A DNA stretch of 64,000 nucleotides from CAYFQB01 sp964345225 (lineage in GTDB: Bacteria; Nitrospirota; Thermodesulfovibrionia; Thermodesulfovibrionales; UBA6898). The stretch is from positions 20,695-84,694 of the forward strand of contig CAYFQB010000009.1 in assembly GCA_964345225.1 (NCBI GenBank). The letters run 5' to 3'. Made by a program: the position numbers and the translations under genes. Shown here piece after piece: positions 8,349 through 17,505 of this stretch (position 1 is its first letter; each line of letters opens with the position of its first letter). The notes under the pieces were generated by a model. That model was not told the DNA's origin, made no database searches, and saw only the letters and a list, made by a program, of their open reading frames with translations.

Positions 8349-10610
8349 ATGAGATCCCGCATATTTAAAGCTATATTTTTAGGCTTTATCATTGGAATAA
8401 TCGGAATTGTGTTAAGCCCTTTCCATTTTACGCTCGGTATTGAGGAAAACTTAGGTCTAGGATTATTGTTCAAACTGAGGGGTGTAAGACAAGCGCCATC
8501 AGATGCCGTAGTGGTGAGTATAGACAGGGAATCTTCCGAGCACCTAAACTTACCTGATAATCCTGATAAATGGCCTCGTTCACTCCATGCACGTTTAACT
8601 GAAAATTTGAAAAGAGAAGGTGCCGAGGTCATTGCCTTTGACCTGCATTTCATAGAACCCCGTTCCACTGAGAATGACAGTTTATTTGCAGAAGCAATGA
8701 AAAAGGCTGGTAATGTTGTACTTTGTGAACCAATTAAGGAAAAGGAGATTCCATTGTCTGGAGGGAGCGGGTCTGATGCAGTGGCTCATAATATTGTGAA
8801 AGTAGTGCAGCCGATAGATATGTTTTTGCGTTCTTCTGTTGCAACAGCCCCCTTTACACTGCCCAGAATACCTTTCAAAGTGAACCGGTATTGGGCATTT
8901 GAGACAGGAGCAGGAGATTCGCCTTCTATGCCAATAGTAGTACTCCAGCTCTATACAATGCAGGTATACAATGAGTTTATACACTTATTGAAAAAAGCAA
9001 GCCCGGACCAGGCCGGTAAATTACCACTGAATAGTGATACAGCAATAAAAACAAGAGGCGTTAAAGAGCTCATTAGAGATATAAGGGAGACTTTTGAAAG
9101 TGAACCTTTGATTTCAGAAAGGATGCTGGAAGAATTAGAGAATTCAGAGACCATCTCCAGAGATGTTAAAAAGTACAGATTGCTCAAGTCCCTCATAAAA
9201 ATGTACGGGGGTAATAAAAACAGATATATAAATTACTACGGGCCTCCGGGCACTATAACAACAATACCCTATTATCAAGCAGTGCAGCTGCGTGACGGAG
9301 TGGTTGGAGACAAAGGTATTGACCTAAAGAGAAAGGCAGTATTTGTAGGGCTATCAGAAGTATTGCTTGCAGAAAGAAAAGACAGCTTTTATACGGTTTT
9401 TTCACAAGCAAACGGCACATTTATCGGCGGGGTGGAAATTATGGCAACCGCTTTCTCAAACCTGTTAATAGATGCGCCTGTGAAGCCAGTCAGCCTGACT
9501 TTTCATATTATGATTATTCTTCTTTGGGGTATCATCTTGGGCATAATCTGCCGTTTGTCCCATGTCGGAGTCGCCGCATCGGCTGTAGTCGGGCTTAGCA
9601 TTCTGTATCTCGTTGCAGTAGTGTATCAATTTAAGACTAACTATAGCTGGTATCCAATAATCATTCCTTTATTCTTGCAGGCTCCTCTTGCCTTTTTTGG
9701 TGCTGTAGTATGGGACTATATTGATGTTAGTAAAGAACGCCAGAACATTAAGAAGGCCTTTGAGCACTACCTTCCAAAAGAGGTTGTCAACCAGCTATCA
9801 AAAGATATTGCACATATCAGAACAGGGGGAAGAATAGTCTACGGTGTCTGTCTATTTACTGATGCACAACAATATTCCTCTTTATCCGAGACCCTGGAGC
9901 CGCATGAGCTGAGCGGATTAATGAACAGATACTATGAAACAATGTTCAAACCGGTAAAACAGCATGGTGGATTTGTTTCAGGTGTAATGGGTGATTCTAT
10001 GTTAGCGTTATGGGTTACGGCGCGTTCTGAGGATATTCTCAAAGACAAGGCATGTTTTGCAGCACTCGATATCAATATGGCATTGCAGAATTTTAAACAA
10101 AAATCATCTGATACCGTAAAGATTAAGACACGCATTGGATTACATTATGGTCAAATTGTGCTTGGGCATGTTGGCGCTTTAGACCATTATGAGTATACAC
10201 CTATGGGTGATATTGTAAATACGGCGTCGAGAATAGAGAATCTCAATAAACAGCTGGGAACCAGTTTATTGGTATCTGAAGATGTCATACATCTGGTTAA
10301 TGGTTTCATGGCAAGGGAACTTGGAAAATTCAGGCTGAAGGGAAAAGTTAAACCGATCGGGATTTATGAATTATTATGCAGGAGTGAAGAATCTGACGAA
10401 AAAAAGAAAAGCGGTTATGCGATCTTTGCTGAGGCATTAGGTGCTTTCAGAAGGCAATCCTGGGATGAGGCAATAGAAAGATTTAATCAGTGTACAGAAA
10501 ACCTCGGACAAGATGGACCTTCACTCTTTTATATAGGGCTTTGCAAGCTCTATAAAGAGAATTCGCCCGGGGAAGAGTGGGAAGGAGTGGTTCATTTGGA
10601 TAGAAAATAA
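8349..10610 (+). CDS. CHASE2-domain class III adenylate/guanylate cyclase
   Basis: 753 residues. An N-terminal membrane segment (8-23) is followed by an extracytoplasmic CHASE2 sensor (about 30-370), then membrane helices (about 383-455) and the cyclase domain (about 490-675). The metal aspartates are D505 (CLFTDAQQ) and D549 (GVMGDSMLALW), and the transition-state residues are N624 and R628 (GDIVNTASRIE). The lysine normally found four residues before the second metal aspartate is replaced by glycine (SGVMGD), so nucleotide preference is uncertain. A short TPR-like tail follows (680-745). Made in the membrane, it should produce cAMP or cGMP in response to an outside signal. The FecR-TPR-barrel gene follows by ~50 bases. 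Confidence 0.88.
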   Translation: MRSRIFKAIFLGFIIGIIGIVLSPFHFTLGIEENLGLGLLFKLRGVRQAPSDAVVVSIDRESSEHLNLPDNPDKWPRSLHARLTENLKREGAEVIAFDLHFIEPRSTENDSLFAEAMKKAGNVVLCEPIKEKEIPLSGGSGSDAVAHNIVKVVQPIDMFLRSSVATAPFTLPRIPFKVNRYWAFETGAGDSPSMPIVVLQLYTMQVYNEFIHLLKKASPDQAGKLPLNSDTAIKTRGVKELIRDIRETFESEPLISERMLEELENSETISRDVKKYRLLKSLIKMYGGNKNRYINYYGPPGTITTIPYYQAVQLRDGVVGDKGIDLKRKAVFVGLSEVLLAERKDSFYTVFSQANGTFIGGVEIMATAFSNLLIDAPVKPVSLTFHIMIILLWGIILGIICRLSHVGVAASAVVGLSILYLVAVVYQFKTNYSWYPIIIPLFLQAPLAFFGAVVWDYIDVSKERQNIKKAFEHYLPKEVVNQLSKDIAHIRTGGRIVYGVCLFTDAQQYSSLSETLEPHELSGLMNRYYETMFKPVKQHGGFVSGVMGDSMLALWVTARSEDILKDKACFAALDINMALQNFKQKSSDTVKIKTRIGLHYGQIVLGHVGALDHYEYTPMGDIVNTASRIENLNKQLGTSLLVSEDVIHLVNGFMARELGKFRLKGKVKPIGIYELLCRSEESDEKKKSGYAIFAEALGAFRRQSWDEAIERFNQCTENLGQDGPSLFYIGLCKLYKENSPGEEWEGVVHLDRK

Positions 10611-10663
10611 CATACTGCCTTGGGATCAATATATAAAACTATATAAAAAATAAATAATAGCAA

Positions 10664-13600
10664 ATGGGGGAGGTAATGAGAAAAATAAATTCATACTATT
10701 TAATTCTTCTGATTTTTTCAGGAATCACAATAACACTATATCCCCGTGCTACATTTGCAGAAACATGTGAGAAATGGGTTGCAAAAGTAGTATCAGTAGA
10801 GGGGACTGTAGAGGTTCAAAGAGCAGGTGAAGATCAGTGGCAGGAGGTTAAATTAAATGATACCTACTGCACCGGTGACAAGATACGTGTCCAGAAAAGA
10901 AGCCGGGCAGACATTGCCACGGTTAATCACCCTGTCCTCCGTCTTGATCAGAACAGTACAATCACCCTCGGAGGTTTAAAAGAAGAACGAACCTCTATAA
11001 TCGATCTACTCAAGGGAGCTGCACACTTCTTCAGCCGGGTTGCCCGTAACCTGGAGGTGCGTACACCCACTGTAAATGCAGGTGTAGAGGGAACGGAGTT
11101 TTTTATAAGAGTTGATGAAGATAAAACCTTCATGTCGATATTTGAAGGAAAGGTGCTGGCTTCGAATGAGGCTGGAAGCCTTGCCATCACAAGTGGTCAA
11201 TCGGCAGTAGCTGAGGCGGGTAAAGCACCGGTATCGGTGATCGTAGTGAGGCCGAGGGATGCTGTCCAGTGGGCGCTTTACTATCCTCCAATTGTCTATG
11301 AGCAACCTGAAGACCTAAAGGAGGATGATCCGCGTTTTTACACCTACCGCGCGTCATCAATGTTACATGTAGGCCGTGTTGAAGAAGCAAAGGGTGACAT
11401 CGAACGTGCCCTGGAGCTTGATCCGAATAACAGTATGGCCTTTGCGCTCCAGTCTATAATCGCTGTGACACAGAACGAGAAAGAGAAAGCTCTTAATTTA
11501 GCACAGAAAGCAGTTGAGGCGGATCAAAATTCTGCTACAGCAAGGATAGCACTTTCCTATGCACAGCAGGCCGACTTTAATCTCGATGGGGCATTGAATA
11601 GCCTTAAAGATGCTGTCAAACTGGAGCCTGAAAATGCCTTGGCATGGGCAAGGTTGTCTGAACTTCAGCTGTCATTCGGCGAACTTGATGAAGCCCTTGA
11701 GTCAGCAAAAAAGGCGGTTGACCTAAGACCAGACCTGGCAAGGACACAGACTGTTCTTGGATTTGCTTACCTGACCCAGATTAAGATAAAAGAGTCTAAA
11801 GATACCTTTGAAAAAGCAATTGAGCTTGATCAGGCTTCTGCGCTCCCGAGGCTTGGACTGGGTTTGGCAAAGATAAGAGAAGGTAATCTTGATGAGGGGA
11901 GAAGGGACATTGAGATTGCCATAAGCCTTGACCCTGACAATTCACTCATGCGCAGTTATCTAGGAAAAGCCTATTTTGAAGAGAAACGCGATAAGCATTC
12001 AGAAGACCAATATGCTATGGCTAAGGATCTTGATCCATTAGACCCGACGCCCTTTTTCTATGACGCGATCCTAAAGCAGACCACGAACCAGCCCGTTGAG
12101 GCATTGCATGACCTTCAAAATGCCATTGAATTAAACGACAACCGGGCGGTATACCGTTCCAAGCTGATGCTTGATTCAGACCTGGCTGCACGAAGTGCAA
12201 GCCTTGCCAGGATCTACAGTGACCTTGGCTTCCAGCAGCTTGCGCTGGTGGAAGGATGGAAATCTCTTAACACCGATCCAGGCAACTATTCTGCACACAG
12301 GTTTCTGTCCGATTCCTATTCAGTTCTGCCACGCCACGAGATAGCAAGGGTAAGTGAACTGCTACAGTCTCAACTGCTTCAGCCTATTAATATTACCCCT
12401 ATTCAGCCTCATCTGGCAGAAAGCAATCTGTTCCTTATCAGTTCAGGAGGATCTGCAGCTCTCTCATTTAATGAATTCAATCCACTGTTCAATCGGGATC
12501 GGGTTGCACTTCAGATTTCTGGTATTGGTGGAAGTAATGATACGTTCAGTGAAGAACTTGTCGTCTCAGGTATTACTGATAAGGTTTCTTTCAGTGTTGG
12601 GCAGTTCCACTATGAGACGGATGGATTCAGGGAAAACAGGGATCAAAATGATGATATTGTTAATGTTTTTTTACAAATGGAACTTTCTCACAAAACGAGC
12701 ATTCAGGCTGAATACAGAACAAGAAATACAGAAAGAGGTGAGACCCAGTTGAGATTCTTTGAGGAAGATATTGACCCAGACTTACGCCAGGAGGATGAAA
12801 ACGATTCAATACGCTTTGGTTTCCGTCATGCCTTTTCACCGGGTTCTAATCTCATTGGCAATTTTATGTATCAGGATTCAGAATTTATCTGGAAGCGTGA
12901 AACAGAAGAAGCAGGTATTTTATATACTTACGAAAGCGATTCAGATCAGGATGCTTATAGCGGCGAGCTTCAGTTTATGTTCCGCTCAGATTACATTAAC
13001 ATTGTCACCGGCTTAGGACATTTCGATGTAGACAGGGATGAAAGTATAAAAGATAAGCAAATCATTCCTGCATTTTGTGTTCCTAATCCTTTACCTCCTC
13101 CTCCACTAATATGTTTCCCAGCCTCAACATTAATTGATATCTCTGAGGCAGAAAGAGATGTCGATCACACAAATCTTTATCTGTACTCCTATATCAACCT
13201 ACTGGAAAACATGACATTCACTATTGGCGGAAGTGGCGACTTATATAACAGTAAGAGTGAGGATATAAAGGATCAGGAACAGTTCAACCCGAAATTCGGA
13301 ATTACCTGGAATCCCGTCCCGGATACCACACTTCGTTTTGCCGTATTCAGGACTTTGAAGAGGACGCTTATTACTAACCAGACCCTTGAACCAACACAGG
13401 TTGCCGGTTTTAATCAATTTTTTGATGATGACAGGGAATCAAAATCATGGCGCTATGGCGGTGCAATTGATCAGAAGTTTTCTAAAAGTATATACGGCGG
13501 GGCAGAGTTTACCTATAGAGACCTTGAGATTCCTTTTTCGGAAAGATATGGTGGTGTTTACAGCTATGAGGAAGCAGACTGGAAGGAAAAGCTGGCCCGT

Positions 13601-14020
13601 GCTTACCTATTCTGGACACCGAATGAGAAAATGTCTCTCAGTGCAGAGTGGTTATGGGAGCGGACTGAAAGGGAAAGGCTAACTATAGGTGCAGAAAAAG
13701 TTAATACACATTTTTTCCCGCTTGGGATAAATTTTTTCCACCCCTCTGGTCTTAGTGCCTCGTTGAAAGGGACCTATATAGATCAGGAGGGCAGTTTTGA
13801 GCGTCAATTTGCTGGTGGAGTCTTTGAGGACGGTGATGATGACTTCTGGTTGGTAGATGCTGCAATAAAGTACCGTTTCCCCAAGCGCTACGGTTTCATA
13901 ACGGTCGGAGCGACAAATCTGTTTGACGAAGAATTCCAGTATTATGATACAGACCCTGATAACTCACGCATACAACCGGAAAGCTTTTTCTTTGTCAGAC
14001 TCACAATGGCAATTCCGTAA
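10664..14020 (+). CDS. FecR domain + TPR repeats + outer-membrane beta-barrel protein
   Basis: 1118 residues. A signal peptide ends near ATFA-ET (residue ~32). A FecR-type domain (40-200; VVSVEGTVEVQRAG...VRTPTVNAGVEGTEFFIRV) is followed by about eight TPR units (220-560; e.g. AKGDIERALELDPNNSMAFALQ) and a C-terminal half (600-1118) rich in alternating strands, ending in an aromatic/hydrophobic strand (FFFVRLTMAIP) as in TonB-dependent-receptor barrels, though no plug domain is seen. It probably sits in the outer membrane with FecR and TPR parts in the periplasm. An alternative start is ATG at 10676 (MRKINSYY), preceded by GGGGGAGGT. It follows the CHASE2 cyclase directly, suggesting a shared sensory or assembly job. 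Confidence 0.8.
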   Translation: MGEVMRKINSYYLILLIFSGITITLYPRATFAETCEKWVAKVVSVEGTVEVQRAGEDQWQEVKLNDTYCTGDKIRVQKRSRADIATVNHPVLRLDQNSTITLGGLKEERTSIIDLLKGAAHFFSRVARNLEVRTPTVNAGVEGTEFFIRVDEDKTFMSIFEGKVLASNEAGSLAITSGQSAVAEAGKAPVSVIVVRPRDAVQWALYYPPIVYEQPEDLKEDDPRFYTYRASSMLHVGRVEEAKGDIERALELDPNNSMAFALQSIIAVTQNEKEKALNLAQKAVEADQNSATARIALSYAQQADFNLDGALNSLKDAVKLEPENALAWARLSELQLSFGELDEALESAKKAVDLRPDLARTQTVLGFAYLTQIKIKESKDTFEKAIELDQASALPRLGLGLAKIREGNLDEGRRDIEIAISLDPDNSLMRSYLGKAYFEEKRDKHSEDQYAMAKDLDPLDPTPFFYDAILKQTTNQPVEALHDLQNAIELNDNRAVYRSKLMLDSDLAARSASLARIYSDLGFQQLALVEGWKSLNTDPGNYSAHRFLSDSYSVLPRHEIARVSELLQSQLLQPINITPIQPHLAESNLFLISSGGSAALSFNEFNPLFNRDRVALQISGIGGSNDTFSEELVVSGITDKVSFSVGQFHYETDGFRENRDQNDDIVNVFLQMELSHKTSIQAEYRTRNTERGETQLRFFEEDIDPDLRQEDENDSIRFGFRHAFSPGSNLIGNFMYQDSEFIWKRETEEAGILYTYESDSDQDAYSGELQFMFRSDYINIVTGLGHFDVDRDESIKDKQIIPAFCVPNPLPPPPLICFPASTLIDISEAERDVDHTNLYLYSYINLLENMTFTIGGSGDLYNSKSEDIKDQEQFNPKFGITWNPVPDTTLRFAVFRTLKRTLITNQTLEPTQVAGFNQFFDDDRESKSWRYGGAIDQKFSKSIYGGAEFTYRDLEIPFSERYGGVYSYEEADWKEKLARAYLFWTPNEKMSLSAEWLWERTERERLTIGAEKVNTHFFPLGINFFHPSGLSASLKGTYIDQEGSFERQFAGGVFEDGDDDFWLVDAAIKYRFPKRYGFITVGATNLFDEEFQYYDTDPDNSRIQPESFFFVRLTMAIP

Positions 14021-14051
14021 AGATAGGAAGGCCTGCATGTTAAGGGGGGGG

Positions 14052-14246
14052 GTGATTGTATTAGGGGATTTTAAAGAGGCTTTAGATAAACGGGCACTTC
14101 ATTTGAAAGTGCCGAAAGGGGGGATCATTAAAGTAAATAATGGCAGATATGCCAAAGATAGAATTCTGCAACCACTTCTATTAATTCAAAACAATTATAG
14201 GGGGGTGATAAATATGCAGAGAGATATTAATCTTGTAAACCTTTAA
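14052..14246 (+). CDS. Possible small protein, 64 residues
   Basis: A frame opening at GTG 14052, directly after a TTAAGGGGGGGG stretch that could act as ribosome binding site, reads MIVLGDFKEALDKRALHLKV and ends with NMQRDINLVNL. I recognise no family. An internal ATG at 14214 preceded by GGGGGGTGATAAAT could instead make only a ten-residue leader peptide. Two small hairpins lie inside (14092-14114 and 14141-14154). It sits between the barrel protein and the secreted protein at 14271. It could be coding or an RNA leader. Confidence 0.35.
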   Translation: MIVLGDFKEALDKRALHLKVPKGGIIKVNNGRYAKDRILQPLLLIQNNYRGVINMQRDINLVNL

Positions 14247-14270
14247 ACAGATTATTAAAAGGAGACAAAA

Positions 14271-15302
14271 ATGCCAAAAAAGATGTCAATAATTTTGTTG
14301 ATTACGTTGTTGGTTGCTGTCGTTTCGCTTTTGGCAACCAGCGAGGTTATAGCTCAGTGGGCCCCTGACGCCTGTGTCCTGTCTACTGCTAAGGACGGAG
14401 ATTTAACTATCTCGATTTTACCCCGGAACGGAGAGTGGCCAATTGTAGTCACTGATACTGATCCTGATTACCCTTGCCCTCCTGGTGTTAGCGAATGCCT
14501 GGCATGGGTGTATGTATGCACAGATCAGCCTGGTTATGCTGGCTGTAATAATTTCTCTCATATCTACACACTAATCCACCGCTGTAGTGAAAATCCCATC
14601 CAGCCATTATCGGACAAGGCTGGACCAATACAACCAGGTAGTATCTTTTTATGTACTGATACAACAGGGGGAGCGAACAGTGAATCCCATTGGCCGGATG
14701 CATGTAATAGCTTTCAGCTAAATATTCCATCCGATCAATACGCTGGTAGCAAATATAGATTCTGGTTTACAACACAGAGGGCGGTTGACGTTGATTGGAT
14801 TGATCTGAAAGGGAAGTTCGGAAATCCTATAGTTCATTGTGCTAGCGGGATCAAAGGGCCAGGCTGTACTGATGCAGTAGATCCGTTTCAAGCTATTCCA
14901 CAAGATACTATTAATAATGTAGGTGGTGTTGATATCTGGTATATAAGAAATTTTAAAGGTTGTACTACCGCAACTAAAACATATAATGATCCAATACATT
15001 GTGGGGATGATCCTATATGCGCAGGGGGTTCTGCCGGGTGGATACCTGGTATCCTAACTGATGCACCTTCAATTGGAGGTGAGACTGTAGTAGCTGGTGG
15101 AGATACAACAGGAAATGCTGGACCGTGTAATGAATTAACTATCGTTGCTCATGGTAGCCCGGGATGGGTCTGGAATAAGGTAGGTGATCATTGGGAACTG
15201 TCCTGTATTGGTTTTTATGTTGGAGAGGAAAGTGGGTATCCTCAGTATGATCCACCAACCTACTGTTGTGATCGAGTAAATGGCTGTGTCCCGAAACCAT
15301 AA
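14271..15302 (+). CDS. Secreted cysteine-rich protein of unknown function
   Basis: 343 residues with a clear signal peptide (MPKKMSIILLITLLVAVVSLL..., cleavage near VIA-QW, residue 32). The mature protein is rich in cysteine (about 20), tryptophan, glycine and proline, has few charged helices, and includes patches such as CLAWVYVCTDQPGYAGCNNFSHIYT and WELSCIGFYVGEESGYPQYDPPTYCCD. It looks like a disulfide-stabilised, mostly beta, exported or surface protein. I do not recognise a family. It has a good ribosome binding site (AAAGGAGAC) and its own strong terminator. Position after the FecR-TPR-barrel gene suggests it may be that protein's cargo or partner (inference). Confidence 0.75.
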   Translation: MPKKMSIILLITLLVAVVSLLATSEVIAQWAPDACVLSTAKDGDLTISILPRNGEWPIVVTDTDPDYPCPPGVSECLAWVYVCTDQPGYAGCNNFSHIYTLIHRCSENPIQPLSDKAGPIQPGSIFLCTDTTGGANSESHWPDACNSFQLNIPSDQYAGSKYRFWFTTQRAVDVDWIDLKGKFGNPIVHCASGIKGPGCTDAVDPFQAIPQDTINNVGGVDIWYIRNFKGCTTATKTYNDPIHCGDDPICAGGSAGWIPGILTDAPSIGGETVVAGGDTTGNAGPCNELTIVAHGSPGWVWNKVGDHWELSCIGFYVGEESGYPQYDPPTYCCDRVNGCVPKP

Positions 15303-15304
15303 AT

Positions 15305-15336
15305 AAAAGGCAGGGCCATTCCGGCCCTGCCTTTTA
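15305..15336 (+). terminator. Rho-independent terminator of the secreted protein gene
   Basis: A perfect 12-bp GC-rich stem (AAAGGCAGGGCC with GGCCCTGCCTTT) around an ATTCC loop, beginning 3 bases after the stop codon and ending in TTTT. It marks the end of the transcription unit that starts upstream with the cyclase or barrel gene. Confidence 0.9.
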
Positions 15337-15360
15337 TGACTCCATATTTAAAATGGAAAT

Positions 15361-15467
15361 AAATTTTTCGTTACCAGGATTGCAGTGATATTTGCATTAA
15401 ATTATCCTCATCATATTACTTAGCGTGGAAATAATAGAGAAGCAGTCTTTTTTGAGGATGATGACAG
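15361..15467 (+). pseudogene. Remnant of a second RAYT transposase
   Basis: About 107 bases match the first ~105 bases of the intact transposase region at 4885-4995, with many substitutions: shared stretches include TTACCAGGATTGCA / GCCCAGAATTGCA, TAGCGTGGAAATAA and AGTCTTTTTTGA. The start codon is lost (ATG became GTT), a stop has appeared, and homology ends at GATGACAG. It is an old 5' fragment, showing that the element once inserted or duplicated inside the cyclic-nucleotide locus. Confidence 0.8.
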
Positions 15468-15542
15468 AATACTATAATTAATATTCAGCTATCATCCTGC
15501 TTCAAAAAAATATATATTAAAGATAAATTGGGGAGGATAAAT

Positions 15543-16310
15543 ATGAAAATCAAAGTTATTGGCTGTTCAGGCGCTGAGTTTCCGGGACATAATACATCGT
15601 GTTTTCTTCTTGGTGATGAAATATTGTTTGATGCAGGAAGCATTACCAACGTGCTTGATGAAAAAGCCCAGTTAAAGATAAAATATATTTTTATTACCCA
15701 TGCTCACCTTGATCATATAAGAAGCATACCGTTCCTTGCTGATAATATAATCGTTGGACACATTAAACATAAGGTAAAGATTATGAGCATCTCTCATGTT
15801 TTGAAGACAATAAAAAGCCATCTTTTAAACAGTGCTATGTGGCCTGATTTTACTATAATCCCTCACCCTGATAATGCTATCTTGAGTCTTATAGAGCTGA
15901 AGAATGCTAGGTCAGTGAAGATTAAAGATTATGCGATCACCCCATATAAAGTGAATCACACTGTCCCTGCAGTGGGATATCTGGTCGAATATAAGAAAAA
16001 GAGGCGATTTTTTTATACAGGTGATACCGGACCTATCAGAGAGACCTGGAAAAAGATAGGAAATAAAAAGATTCATTGTCTTATAGTAGATGTTTCACTG
16101 CCAAATAGTATGGAGATGATGGCGATAAAGACAGGTCATCTTACACCAAATTTATTAAGACAGGAACTCTCAAAGATACAGCAGATGCCTGGAAATATAT
16201 ACATCACCCATACAAAACCCCAGCATTTTAAGGTCATTGAAGAAGAACTCGAAAGACTAAAAATAAAAAACATCAAATTGTTAAGCGACGGAGATACGAT
16301 AAGGATTTAA
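15543..16310 (+). CDS. Metallo-beta-lactamase-fold class II cyclic-nucleotide phosphodiesterase-like enzyme
   Basis: 255 residues from ATG 15543, which has the ribosome binding site GGGGAGG; an upstream TTG at 15528 overlaps that site and is unlikely. The metal motif is H53-A-H55-L-D57-H58 (FITHAHLDHIRSIPF), matching the class II 3',5'-cyclic nucleotide phosphodiesterase form (HxHLDH). Later metal ligands are seen in NHTVPAVGYLVE, FYTGDTGP and YITHTKP. These enzymes hydrolyse cAMP or cGMP. Lying between two cyclase/sensor pairs, it is well placed to switch their signal off. Other MBL hydrolases, such as RNase Z relatives, are the main alternative. Confidence 0.78.
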   Translation: MKIKVIGCSGAEFPGHNTSCFLLGDEILFDAGSITNVLDEKAQLKIKYIFITHAHLDHIRSIPFLADNIIVGHIKHKVKIMSISHVLKTIKSHLLNSAMWPDFTIIPHPDNAILSLIELKNARSVKIKDYAITPYKVNHTVPAVGYLVEYKKKRRFFYTGDTGPIRETWKKIGNKKIHCLIVDVSLPNSMEMMAIKTGHLTPNLLRQELSKIQQMPGNIYITHTKPQHFKVIEEELERLKIKNIKLLSDGDTIRI

Positions 16311-16528
16311 ACCATGAAATAAAAATTACACTTTTCATAAGGTAATTAATGCTTATCATTTTTTAAAAAAATTAAACTCAATAATATATATTATCATCCA
16401 GTTTTTTTATAGTATTTAAGTAATAATCACCTATAATATTATATTGACAGTAATTGTATATTTTTTTTACAGTTATTTAGGGGAGTATCCAAACAATTAT
16501 CTAATATTTCTTAATTTTAGGGCGTGCT

Positions 16529-17401
16529 ATGAAAGAGGATGAACTCAATAAAGTCCATTTCGAAGGAGGAGAGGTTATCTTTAAACAGGGTGAAAAAGGT
16601 AACGAGTTGTATATAATACAATCCGGCAATGTAAAGATAACAAAAGAGACTGATACAGGGGAACTAAAACTTGCAACCCTTAAGAAGGGTGAAATTTTTG
16701 GAGAAATGGCATTGTTTGACAGATTGCCTCGTTCTGCCACTGCAACAGCACTTGATGATACGAGGATTTTATGCATAAACAAGAAAAACCTCTTTTCCAA
16801 TATAAGCAAGGACCCGGATCTGGTGTTTAAAATTCTTGAGTCAATGTGCTTGAGGATAAGAGGACTAAATGAGGAGCTATCGAAATTAAAGAAAAATAAA
16901 ATAGAAATATTACAACTCTGTCTGGATGTTGATGATACATGTAGCGTTATGCTCGAAGAGGCAAAAAACATTATTAATGCTGAAAACGGTTCTATAATGC
17001 TACTTGACTATAAGAAAAAAGTGCTTTCTATCAAGGCTGCCTTTGGTTCTGAATTTGAACATAAGGTAAGGTTAAAAGTAGGTGAGGGAATTGCCGGTGA
17101 TGTTCTGAAGACGGGCAGTGCTGAACTCGTAAATAATGTAACATTGGATTCACGATTTAAATCAGGTGCTTTGCATATCAAATCCATGCTCTGTGTGCCT
17201 CTTAAATGGAGGGGTTACAATTTTGGTGTTATAAATATGAGTAATAGTTCTGAAGAGCTATTTACCCTCGATGATTTAAAAATATTGCATTCTGTAGCTA
17301 TCCAAGCATCTATTGCAATCGAAAATGCAAGGAATTATTCAGACCTTAAATTTGTTACTGATGAGGTCATAAGGCATGCCACCTTGCTGAATGTGTGCTA
17401 A
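16529..17401 (+). CDS. Cyclic-nucleotide-binding + GAF domain protein (copy B)
   Basis: 290 residues, a clear paralogue of the protein at 7168-8028 along its whole length. The cNMP cassette is GEMALFDRLPRSATA (G58, E59, R68), intact; the GAF domain (about 130-278) reads ENGSIMLLDYKKKVLSIKAAFG...GEGIAGDVLKTGSAELVNNV. There is no output domain. It has its own ~220-base AT-rich upstream region and is followed, after a REP hairpin, by another membrane cyclase. The repeated sensor-then-cyclase order suggests that a two-gene module was duplicated and given different cyclases. Confidence 0.85.
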   Translation: MKEDELNKVHFEGGEVIFKQGEKGNELYIIQSGNVKITKETDTGELKLATLKKGEIFGEMALFDRLPRSATATALDDTRILCINKKNLFSNISKDPDLVFKILESMCLRIRGLNEELSKLKKNKIEILQLCLDVDDTCSVMLEEAKNIINAENGSIMLLDYKKKVLSIKAAFGSEFEHKVRLKVGEGIAGDVLKTGSAELVNNVTLDSRFKSGALHIKSMLCVPLKWRGYNFGVINMSNSSEELFTLDDLKILHSVAIQASIAIENARNYSDLKFVTDEVIRHATLLNVC

Positions 17402-17443
17402 AATAATAACCAGGAACACTTCCTATATTTTTATATTTTTTTC

Positions 17444-17493
17444 AGGGACACTTCCCTATTTTTTAAATTTTTGAAAAATAGGGAAGTGTCCCT
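17444..17493. repeat. Complete REP palindrome before the HAMP cyclase
   Basis: AGGGACACTTCCCTATTTTT and its inverse surround a short AAATTTTTG-like loop. A decayed single arm (CAGGAACACTTCCTATATTTTT) lies just before, at 17411-17432. The complete hairpin ends only 12 bases before the cyclase start codon, where a ribosome binding site would normally lie, so it may affect translation. Confidence 0.88.
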
Positions 17494-17505
17494 ATTAAAA
17501 AAGAA

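Noticed and set aside
14021..14270. Leader considered as a c-di-GMP or related riboswitch
   Set aside because: None of the conserved core segments of the known classes is present.
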